Source of the DNA: Treponema sp.
GTDB taxonomy: Bacteria > Spirochaetota > Spirochaetia > Treponematales > Breznakiellaceae
Direction of reading: 5' to 3'
Assembly (NCBI GenBank): GCA_031263435.1
Contig: JAISFT010000227.1
Coordinates: forward strand, 1-6,348
Length of the DNA stretch: 6,348 nt
The notes below the pieces were generated by a model. The model worked only from the letters and a program-made list of their open reading frames with translations. It searched no databases and was not told the origin of the DNA. Of the stretch, positions 1 to 4,400 are shown one piece after another. Position numbers and translations under genes: made by a program. Each line of letters begins with the position of its first letter. The first letter of the stretch is position 1.

Positions 1-66
1 GTCGTCCAGGATCGTCCTGTTCAGCCCCGCCTCTTCCGCCGCAGCGGATTCCAGTGTCCTAACCAT
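1..66 (-). CDS. 5' end of an unidentified minus-strand gene (first 22 codons)
   Basis: An open frame reads leftward from ATG at 66-64 to the window edge and encodes MVRTLESAAAEEAGLNRTIL followed by DD. The start is supported by AGGTGAG (74-68) two to three bases upstream and by a candidate promoter just beyond it. An in-frame GTG at 71-69 is a possible alternative start but leaves less room for a ribosome binding site. The N-terminus is Ala/Glu rich with no signal peptide or membrane segment, so a cytoplasmic protein is likely. I do not recognise the family from 22 residues. The gene is read in the same direction as recR, but about 850 bp of hairpin-rich sequence separates them, so it is probably a separate transcription unit. 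Confidence 0.55.
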   Translation of the reverse strand, partial: MVRTLESAAAEEAGLNRTILDD

Positions 67-71
67 ACTCA

Positions 72-121
72 CCTGCCTGTTTTTAGCATAGCACCTTTAT
101 ACTGTTGTGCAAACAGGCAAG
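72..121. promoter_or_regulatory. Inverted repeat bracketing the candidate promoter
   Basis: CCTGCCTGTTT at 72-82 and AAACAGGCAAG at 111-121 are inverted copies matching at 10 of 11 positions, with a 28-bp centre that contains the candidate -10. The right arm touches the -35 and lies upstream of the expected transcription start, so the dyad would act as DNA (an operator for a dimeric regulator) rather than as an RNA hairpin. No regulator is identified. Confidence 0.3.
85..112 (-). promoter_or_regulatory. Candidate sigma70-type promoter of the gene entering at 66
   Basis: On the minus strand, TTGCAC (112-107) and TATGCT (90-85) are separated by 16 bp and lie about 20 bp before the ATG. Each hexamer is only a partial match to consensus (3/6 and 4/6), and a TATAAA nearby could be an alternative -10. 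The position and the ribosome binding site downstream make it plausible, not certain. Confidence 0.35.
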
Positions 122-171
122 AATAAAGATGAAGGGGGGGCCCGCTACCACGGACAATCTTTCCGCAGCCG

Positions 172-211
172 GGTTGGGGGCAGCAACACCGCGGTGTTGC
201 TGCCCCCAACC
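172..211. repeat. 40-bp perfect palindrome
   Basis: The sequence is exactly self-complementary around 191/192, with 20-bp arms opening GGTTGGGGGCAGCAACACCG and no spacer. It follows directly on the 42-bp conserved block. A loop-free palindrome of this length can extrude as a cruciform or fold into a long hairpin in RNA. The transcript would contain no U-tract, so it is not a standard terminator. Confidence 0.85.
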
Positions 212-252
212 TCTGCCACCGTCTTGGCCCCGGCAACATAGTTGCCGACCCC

Positions 253-290
253 TGGCGGAATAAAAACCCTGACGGGTTTTTATTCCGCCA
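253..290. terminator. 17-bp perfect hairpin, possible terminator
   Basis: TGGCGGAATAAAAACCC (253-269) pairs perfectly with 274-290 around a TGAC loop. The arms carry A5/T5 tracts next to a GGG/CCC core, so either strand gives a stem with an internal T-run. A classical unpaired U-tract is missing, so termination is possible but unproven. It could end leftward read-through from recR before the gene at 66. Confidence 0.4.
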
Positions 291-297
291 ACCCCCC

Positions 298-399
298 AAT
301 CTTCCGGGGCCGTAACAGGCCGGCCCATGATAAACACGCATAGGAATTTTGGACCCAAGACGGGTTGGGATAAAATTTTAAGAATTCACCGCGGAGGGC
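298..399. other. Stretch with no recognised feature
   Basis: About 100 bp between the first hairpin element and the following hairpin array. I see no credible start codon with a ribosome binding site on either strand. The centre is AT-richer (TAAAATTTTAAGAATTC near 370-387), unlike the GC-rich hairpins on both sides. Confidence 0.5.
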
Positions 400-678
400 C
401 GGCATGGATGCCGACTGTGACGGGCCCCGGGTTTTTGTGAAGCAAAAACCCGAAGGCGAAAAACGGCAGGGATGCCGAACCAAAAACCCTATGGGTTTTT
501 GGTTTTCGGAGTTTGGGGCTTTGCCCCAAACTCCCAAGGTCAAAGGGCGGCGCCAAGGATGGCGATTGCCGGCGCAGCCAACTGCTTTCGCAGTAATCTC
601 AAAGGCAGGACGCCGGCATCAACAATTCCCTGGCTTTTGCTTCGCAAAAGCCAAAGCTCAAAAATGGCAGGGATGCCG
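400..678. repeat. Three copies of the mini-hairpin CGGCAKGGATGCCG
   Basis: The 14-base motif occurs at 400-413 (CGGCATGGATGCCG), 464-477 (CGGCAGGGATGCCG) and 665-678 (TGGCAGGGATGCCG). Each pairs (C/T)GGCA with TGCCG around a four-base loop (KGGA). A second pair of similar segments, GGCGGCGCCA followed by GATGGCG, is at 547-564 and 695-711. These are recurring units within the hairpin array. Confidence 0.6.
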
Positions 679-869
679 GAGTGCGCCCGAAGGGCGGCGC
701 CACAGATGGCGCTGTTTCCATTGCTATCCGCCGCAGGCGGATTAAGACACGCGCAAGGGATTGGAGGGGCGCTCAAGACCCTCCGGGTCTTGAGCGTTCG
801 GGGCGCCGGACGGCGCCCTGAATGGAGCGAAGCGGAACCCCGGAAAGCCCGGTCCGGCCGCAGGCCGGA
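400..869. repeat. Array of short perfect hairpins downstream of recR
   Basis: At least nine hairpins with perfect arms lie in 470 bp: 428-452 (10 bp), 478-504 (12 bp, loop TAT), 508-534 (12 bp, loop TTT), 631-653 (10 bp, loop TTC), 684-696 (5 bp, GAA), 726-742 (7 bp, GCA), 770-796 (12 bp, TCC), 801-818 (7 bp) and 853-869 (7 bp, GCA). Most loops are three bases. The arms differ in sequence but keep exact symmetry. The 478-504 hairpin (AAAAACCC/GGGTTTTT) is a variant of hairpins at 428, 261, 3603 and 3760. Frames through it are open only because of composition, and none has a credible start. Confidence 0.75.
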
Positions 870-917
870 TGCGCCCAAAAAACAAAACAATCCTACATTT
901 ATCCTGAGCAGCGGCCC

Positions 918-1547
918 TTACAGCTTGATTCGGCCCCGGAAACTGCGGGACAGCGTAAGCTTGTCGGTGTATTCCAGGTCCCCACCTACCGGCAGCCCGG
1001 AGGCCAGGCGGCTCAGATCCACCTTAAGGTCCTGGAGAATCTTCTGGAGGTACAGGGCCGTGGTGTCCCCCTCGATGGTGGGGTTAAAAGCCAGGATCAG
1101 TTCCCGGGCCCCATCCCGGCGGACCCGGCTCAGCAGTTCGCCAATGCGCAGCTTGTCCGGGCCAATACCGTCCAGCGGGGCAATAAGCCCCCCCAGAACA
1201 TGGAAAATGCCCCGGAATTCCCGGGATTCTTCGATAATCCGCACATCCTGGGGCCGCTCGACCACGCAGATCAGACCGTGGTCCCGGTCAGGATCGGTAC
1301 AGACAGGGCAAGGATCGGTTTCGGTAAAACTGCCGCACACGGAACAGCGGCGGATTGCCCGGTGCAGAAGCCCCAGTTCGTCCGCCAATAGATGAGCGTA
1401 GCCGGGGTCCCCGTCCAGAATATGGTACACCATGCGGCCGGCGCTTTTTTTGCCCACCCCCGGCAGCCTGCAAAACAGGGCTACCAGCCGGTCAATGGCG
1501 CTGCCCTGGTTCCGGCGGAGGCCCGGATCATCCGGGGCGCCGTTCAT
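918..1547 (-). CDS. recR: Recombination mediator protein RecR
   Basis: RecR (209 aa; the usual family length is about 200) works with RecO, and in some systems RecF, to load RecA onto SSB-coated single-stranded DNA during gap repair in the cytoplasm. The order of motifs is diagnostic. A helix-hairpin-helix DNA-binding segment lies at residues 27-44 (RLPGVGKKSAGRMVYHIL). A four-cysteine zinc finger follows (C68, C71, C80, C83). A Toprim domain begins near residue 91 (LICVVERPQD, then FHVLGGLIAP at 115-124). The C-terminus closes with GLPVGGDLEYTDKLTLSRS and RGRIKL. The ATG at 1547 overlaps the ybaB stop as ATGA, implying translational coupling; GGTGGGG lies two bases upstream. It is the last gene of the dnaX-ybaB-recR operon, an order conserved across many bacteria. 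The stop is TAA at 920-918, and no clear terminator follows at once. Confidence 0.97.
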   Translation of the reverse strand: MNGAPDDPGLRRNQGSAIDRLVALFCRLPGVGKKSAGRMVYHILDGDPGYAHLLADELGLLHRAIRRCSVCGSFTETDPCPVCTDPDRDHGLICVVERPQDVRIIEESREFRGIFHVLGGLIAPLDGIGPDKLRIGELLSRVRRDGARELILAFNPTIEGDTTALYLQKILQDLKVDLSRLASGLPVGGDLEYTDKLTLSRSFRGRIKL

Positions 1548-1879
1548 TGCCCCACCGGAAAACCGCCCGGTATGCTTCCCGGGGGAAGCCCAAAGCCGGA
1601 GGCCAAAGTCCCCATCTCCGCGCCGGTGCGTTTCCGCACCTTTTCCAGGGCCGCGGTAAAGGCCGCCTGTATCAGGTCCTGAAGCATCGGCAGATCCTCC
1701 GCCGCTTCCGGGGTAATACGAACAGCCATCATGTCCATCCGGCCGTTAAGATCCACCTCTACCATGCCGCCTCCCGCCTGGCCCGTAACCACAATGGCGG
1801 CAAGTTTTTCCTGCAGGCTTCCCATCTGTTCCTGCAGCCGCTGTGCATTTTTCAGAATGTCAAAAGGGTTTATATTCAA
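1544..1879 (-). CDS. ybaB: YbaB/EbfC family nucleoid-associated protein
   Basis: This 111-aa protein belongs to the YbaB/EbfC family: small homodimeric DNA-binding proteins with a tweezer-like fold that act as nucleoid-associated proteins. The spirochaete member EbfC of Borrelia is the best studied. Family features are the N-terminal MNINPFDILKNAQRLQEQMG helix, the central strand segment GGGMVEVDLNGRMDMMAVRI (37-56) and the helix LPMLQDLIQAAFTAALEKVR (63-82). The tail GLPPGSIPGGF is Gly/Pro rich and probably flexible. The start is TTG at 1879-1877, inside the end of dnaX (20-nt overlap), with GAGAGG five bases upstream; it is chosen because it gives the full conserved N-terminus. The stop overlaps the recR ATG. 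Its placement between dnaX and recR is the classic one and suggests a link to replication or repair. Confidence 0.95.
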   Translation of the reverse strand: MNINPFDILKNAQRLQEQMGSLQEKLAAIVVTGQAGGGMVEVDLNGRMDMMAVRITPEAAEDLPMLQDLIQAAFTAALEKVRKRTGAEMGTLASGFGLPPGSIPGGFPVGQ

Positions 1880-3452
1880 TTTCGCCTCTCTCTGCTTCGC
1901 CTCGCTCTGCTTCTCCTCGCTCTACTACAGTCCCCCGAAAGATCCGCAACACCCGCTGGGTTAAGGGATTCGGGGCCGGTTCCTCCGCCGGAGTAACACC
2001 ATTTCGGCCATTGCGGTTCAGGGTACTCCACATCGGTACGTCTTCGTCCCCCGTCCCCGGATCCGCGTCGGACCGGCTAAAGCCGCCGCCCCCGGACTGC
2101 GGAACCGGAACCGGCCCCGGCCCCTGTAATCCCGCCGCCCCCTGCGAACCCTGCGCCTCCCGGGCCGCCATACGGCGCCGGAATTCTTCACTAAGCGAAG
2201 GTATCGGGCCGGTTTCCGTTGCTTTTACGGGAAGTTCCGCCGGCGCCGGAGCCTCCCGCCCTGCTAAAGGGCGTTCTAAGCCTCCGCCCCCCAGGGCTCT
2301 CCGGGCGTCTTCCACCGCGGCCCTCAGTTCCGCAGGGGGAACCCAGCTCTTCAACCAGGACAGCTTGGAAACCACCGTTTCCAGTTCAAAGCGGGGGGAT
2401 ACGGAGTATTTAATATCCCGGTAACAGTCAAGGAGCAGTTCAAGGGCCTGTTCAAGCCGCTCAGAATCCAGCCCCCCCAGAACCTTGCCGGAAAACCGCT
2501 CTACAGGGTATCCCAGCAGGGACTCCCGGGTTACCGAATTTTTCAGCAGCAGAAGACTCCGGTAGTAACCGGCCAGATCGATAACAAACTGTTCAATAGC
2601 CACCCCGGAAGAGAGAATACGGTCAAACAGATCAAAACCCCGGGCCGCATCCCCCTCCACACAGGCCTCGGCCAGTTCGTTAAGCCGTTCCAGCCCCACC
2701 AGCCCCAGCTTTTCCCGGATCGTCTCCGTGCGGATATGCCCTGCGGAGAAGGAAGCCACCTGATCGAACAGCGTAAAAGCATCCCGCAGACTGCCCGTAG
2801 ATTCCCGGGCCATCCAGAAAAGGGCCTCATCCTCCGCCTCTATCTTCATCTCACCACAAACATCCTTAAGGATACCCTTAATCGTTTCGATGGGGATAAG
2901 GCGGAAGGCAAACTGCTGACACCGGCTCTTAATCGTCGCCGGTACCTTGTGAAGCTCCGTAGTAGCAAAGATAAAGACAATGTAGTGGGGCGGCTCTTCG
3001 ATAGTCTTGAGCAGCGCATTAAAAGCGCTGGTAGAAAGCATGTGGACTTCGTCGATAATGTAGACCTTGTAGGTCCCGCTTTGGGGGGGAAAAAGCACCT
3101 CGTCCTTGATCTGCCGCACATCGTTGACCGACGTATTGCTGGCCCCGTCAATCTCGATCACATCCAGACTGGAACCCGCGGCAATCTCCCGGCAGTTCGC
3201 ACAAACCCCGCAGGGATGGGAGGAAGGCCCCTTTTCGCAGTTCAGGGACCGGGCCAGAATCCGGGCGGCGCTCGTTTTACCGCAGCCCCGGGGCCCGGAG
3301 AACAGGTAAGCATGGGCAATCGTCCGGCTGTCCAGGGAATTTTTCAGCGTCGAGACCACAAATTCCTGACCCGCCAGCTCATCCAGAGTCTTGGGCCGCC
3401 GTCTGGTGGCGGTTACCTCAAATTTTGCGGTTTTCCCCGCCTCAACAGCCAT
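1860..3452 (-). CDS. dnaX: DNA polymerase III subunit tau/gamma (clamp loader ATPase)
   Basis: DnaX (530 aa) is the AAA+ motor of the clamp loader, which opens and loads the beta clamp at primed sites in the replisome. Visible motifs: RFC box RRRPKTLDELAGQEFVVSTL (17-36); Walker A GPRGCGKT (53-60); four zinc ligands C72, C81, C84, C87; Walker B IIDEVHML (132-139); sensor 1 FATTE (162-166); SRC arginine finger (176-178); sensor 2 GSLRDA (220-225). The clamp-loader collar runs to about residue 370. A low-complexity Gly/Pro/Ala/Glu-rich linker and a short divergent C-terminus follow, ending in three ERGE units. I see no A AAA AAG slippery heptamer, so an E. coli-style gamma frameshift product is not indicated. 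The ATG at 3452 is fixed by an in-frame TGA at 3458-3456. There is no ribosome binding site, and the promoter position suggests a leaderless mRNA. First gene of the operon. Confidence 0.97.
   Translation of the reverse strand: MAVEAGKTAKFEVTATRRRPKTLDELAGQEFVVSTLKNSLDSRTIAHAYLFSGPRGCGKTSAARILARSLNCEKGPSSHPCGVCANCREIAAGSSLDVIEIDGASNTSVNDVRQIKDEVLFPPQSGTYKVYIIDEVHMLSTSAFNALLKTIEEPPHYIVFIFATTELHKVPATIKSRCQQFAFRLIPIETIKGILKDVCGEMKIEAEDEALFWMARESTGSLRDAFTLFDQVASFSAGHIRTETIREKLGLVGLERLNELAEACVEGDAARGFDLFDRILSSGVAIEQFVIDLAGYYRSLLLLKNSVTRESLLGYPVERFSGKVLGGLDSERLEQALELLLDCYRDIKYSVSPRFELETVVSKLSWLKSWVPPAELRAAVEDARRALGGGGLERPLAGREAPAPAELPVKATETGPIPSLSEEFRRRMAAREAQGSQGAAGLQGPGPVPVPQSGGGGFSRSDADPGTGDEDVPMWSTLNRNGRNGVTPAEEPAPNPLTQRVLRIFRGTVVERGEAERGEAERGEIEYKPF
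1881..1922 (-). repeat. 15-bp tandem repeat at the dnaX 3' end (ERGEA units)
   Basis: On the minus strand GAGCGAGGAGAAGCA (1922-1908) is followed by GAGCGAGGCGAAGCA (1907-1893) and a partial third unit GAGAGAGGCGAA (1892-1881), encoding ERGEA-ERGEA-ERGE. The last unit also supplies the GAGAGG ribosome binding site of ybaB. Being a multiple of three, changes in copy number keep both frames intact. Confidence 0.8.
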
Positions 3453-3458
3453 GAATCA

Positions 3459-3487
3459 AGTATAACGCCTGGGACGGAACGTGTGAA
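3459..3487 (-). promoter_or_regulatory. dnaX operon promoter, apparently leaderless
   Basis: On the minus strand TTCACA (3487-3482, 5/6 to TTGACA) and TATACT (3464-3459, 5/6 to TATAAT) are separated by exactly 17 bp. The -10 ends six bases before the dnaX ATG, so the expected transcription start falls on or beside the A of the start codon at 3452. No purine-rich ribosome binding site lies between. This is the best promoter match in the window. Confidence 0.7.
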
Positions 3488-3536
3488 GTTATCGCAGGCT
3501 GATGCCCTGGCATGCCTGGCGCCTTTTTTTAGGCAG

Positions 3537-3946
3537 GAAGGGGGGGCCCGCTACCACGGCCAATCCGCCCGTAGCCGGGTTTGGGTGGCCCCAAACCCCG
3601 AAACCCAAAAACCCCTTGGGTTTTTGGGTCCCTGGCCCCCCCTCCGCTCCACACAAACCCCCGTTTTTCCCTGTGCGAACTCTATCCATGCAGTTTTGCC
3701 ATTGGCAAAACTGCGGAGGTCAAGGGCCAATAGGCCCTTGACCCAAACTCCGAAAACACAAAACCCAATGGGTTTTTGGGTCCCTGACCCCCCCTCCGCT
3801 CCACAAAAACCCCCGCTTGTCCCTGCGCGAACTCTATCCATGCAGTTTTGCCAAAGGCAAAACTGCGGAGGTCAAGGGCCAATAGGCCCTTGACCCAAAC
3901 TCCGTAAACAAAAAGCCCGTAAGGGGTTTTTGTTCCGCTACCCCCC
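3537..3946. repeat. Hairpin-rich dispersed repeat element, copy 2
   Basis: It opens with the 42-bp block (3537-3578) and continues with a hairpin at 3577-3598 (GGGTTTGGG arms), then a chain of triloop and tetraloop hairpins: 3603-3629, 3690-3714, 3719-3742, 3760-3776, 3842-3866, 3871-3894 and 3909-3932. It closes with TTCCGCTA and a C6 run (3941-3946), as in copy 1. Much of the interior is a 152-bp tandem duplication. The block starts 85 bp upstream of the dnaX ATG and about 50 bp beyond its -35. Translations in several frames give recurring KNPxGF peptides, but the 152-bp period is not a multiple of three, so coding is unlikely. Confidence 0.7.
3591..3932. repeat. 152-bp tandem duplication with a partial third unit
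   Basis: Positions 3591-3742 align without gaps to 3743-3894; I count 13 mismatches in 152 (about 91% identity). A partial third unit begins at 3895 (CCAAACTCCG) and runs through a diverged AAAAA-GCCC/GGGG-TTTTT hairpin to about 3932. The hairpin with GCAGTTTTGCC arms has loop ATT in unit 1 and AAA in unit 2 while its arms are identical. GTCAAGGGCC/GGCCCTTGAC is identical in both units. Confidence 0.9.
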
Positions 3947-4022
3947 ACATGCACAAATCTTGACCCACAACTTTGTTACCCTTCGCCTGTCTCTTTCCCT
4001 ATTTTTGGCAACCGGCTTGACT
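3947..4022. other. Stretch with no recognised feature
   Basis: Between the end of hairpin element copy 2 and the 17-bp repeat at 4023 I see no gene, strong hairpin or repeat. It is less GC-rich than the element to its left. Confidence 0.5.
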
Positions 4023-4039
4023 CAGCAATTCTCAGTTTC
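4023..4039 (+). repeat. Solo copy of the inverted-repeat element's end sequence
   Basis: CAGCAATTCTCAGTTTC matches the left terminus of the element at 4121 (CAGCAATGCTCAGTTTC) at 16 of 17 positions and in the same orientation, 98 bp away. The terminator-like hairpin at 4063-4098 lies between the two. It may be an outer end, or the remnant of another element. Confidence 0.7.
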
Positions 4040-4062
4040 AAACAAATGTCTCCTCAACCACA

Positions 4063-4098
4063 AAAACCCGTCAAATTAGGGATAATTTGACGGGTTTT
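4063..4098 (-). terminator. Rho-independent terminator-like hairpin downstream of pfp
   Basis: A perfect 16-bp stem: AAAACCCGTCAAATTA (4063-4078), loop GGGA, complement at 4083-4098. Read on the minus strand, the stem ends GGGTTTTTG, giving a short U-tract fed by the terminal A/U pairs; it would also work rightward (GGGTTTT). It lies about 300 bp past the pfp stop, with the inverted-repeat element in between. All genes here run leftward, so it most likely ends the pfp transcript and insulates dnaX. Confidence 0.7.
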
Positions 4099-4120
4099 CT
4101 CCCGATCTCCCCTGGTTAGT

Positions 4121-4393
4121 CAGCAATGCTCAGTTTCGGTGACAGGCGAAAGGACGCCCCTTCCTACGGTCTAAACTTGGCCTACCCCAACGTGTCGGCA
4201 GGGCGGGGCATAGCCCCCGGAAAAACATTTGGAATTCCCTGCCGTAGCGTATCGCAGATAGCGGAGGCAGATTCTACAAGCGTTTTTCGGGGGCTATGCC
4301 CCGCCCTGCCGGAACACGCTGTTCTGTGGGTCAAGTTTAGCCTATAGTCCGCGGCGTCCTTTCGCTTTCTGCCGGGTAAACTGAGAATTGCCG
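4121..4393. mobile_element. Long imperfect inverted repeat, REPIN/MITE-like
   Basis: The two halves are complementary in ordered blocks: 4121-4136 with 4378-4393 (14/16), 4146-4158 with 4353-4365 (13/13), 4171-4179 with 4332-4340 (9/9), 4191-4195 with 4314-4318, 4196-4219 with 4288-4311 (24/24) and 4221-4226 with 4282-4287. The centre (4232-4274) folds too (CTGCC/GGCAG, GAAT/ATTC). Each 24-bp arm contains its own hairpin, GGGGC-ATA-GCCCC, so the whole is two inverted small palindromes joined tail to tail, the architecture of REPIN/BIME elements. No transposase frame fits inside and no clear target duplication is visible. The right end stops 7 bp before the pfp stop codon, so it would be transcribed as the pfp 3' untranslated region. 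Confidence 0.75.
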
Positions 4394-4400
4394 GGGACCC

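Larger units (their letters stand above)
131..297. repeat. Hairpin-rich dispersed repeat element, copy 1
   Basis: The element begins with a 42-bp block (131-172, opening GAAGGGGGGGCCCGCTACC) shared with copies at 3537 and 6187. Three perfect hairpins follow: 172-211, 231-247 (CGGCAAC, loop ATA) and 253-290. It appears to end at a C6 run (292-297) preceded by TTCCGCCAA, matching the end of copy 2 (TTCCGCTACCCCCC). The block starts 65 bp upstream of the partial gene's ATG. In this copy the CGCAGC near the block end replaces CGTAGC, breaking a GCTAC/GTAGC pairing present in the other two. No protein is encoded. Confidence 0.7.

Noticed and set aside
172..211. Integron attC-like site, because the palindrome arms start GTTGGGG and end CCCCAAC
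   Set aside because: The core does not match the attC RYYYAAC/GTTRRRY pattern, attC sites carry unpaired bases and spacers that this perfect palindrome lacks, and no cassette genes or integrase are present.
400..869. CRISPR array
   Set aside because: The repeated hairpins differ in sequence and spacing, and there are no regular spacers and no cas genes.
472..1395. A 307-codon plus-strand open frame through the hairpin array and across recR
   Set aside because: It runs antisense through the clearly identified recR and through hairpin repeats, has no ribosome binding site and shows no recognisable protein features. It is a composition-driven shadow.
1441..1451. A7 run within recR (GKKS codons) as a programmed frameshift site
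   Set aside because: The reading frame continues intact across it, the residues are the conserved GKKS of the helix-hairpin-helix, and no stimulatory structure or alternative product is evident.
1860..3452. Programmed frameshift in dnaX producing a gamma subunit
   Set aside because: No A AAA AAG-type slippery heptamer was found on the coding strand; the longest A runs are five bases. A single full-length product is the simpler reading.
2736..3893. A 385-codon plus-strand open frame
   Set aside because: Its first two thirds are antisense to dnaX and the remainder crosses the 152-bp repeats. There is no family resemblance and no plausible start context.
3489..3954. Several overlapping small frames encoding recurring KNPxGF peptides on both strands
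   Set aside because: The peptide comes from translating the palindrome AAAAACCC...GGGTTTTT, so it appears on either strand. The 152-bp period shifts frame between units, which argues against coding.
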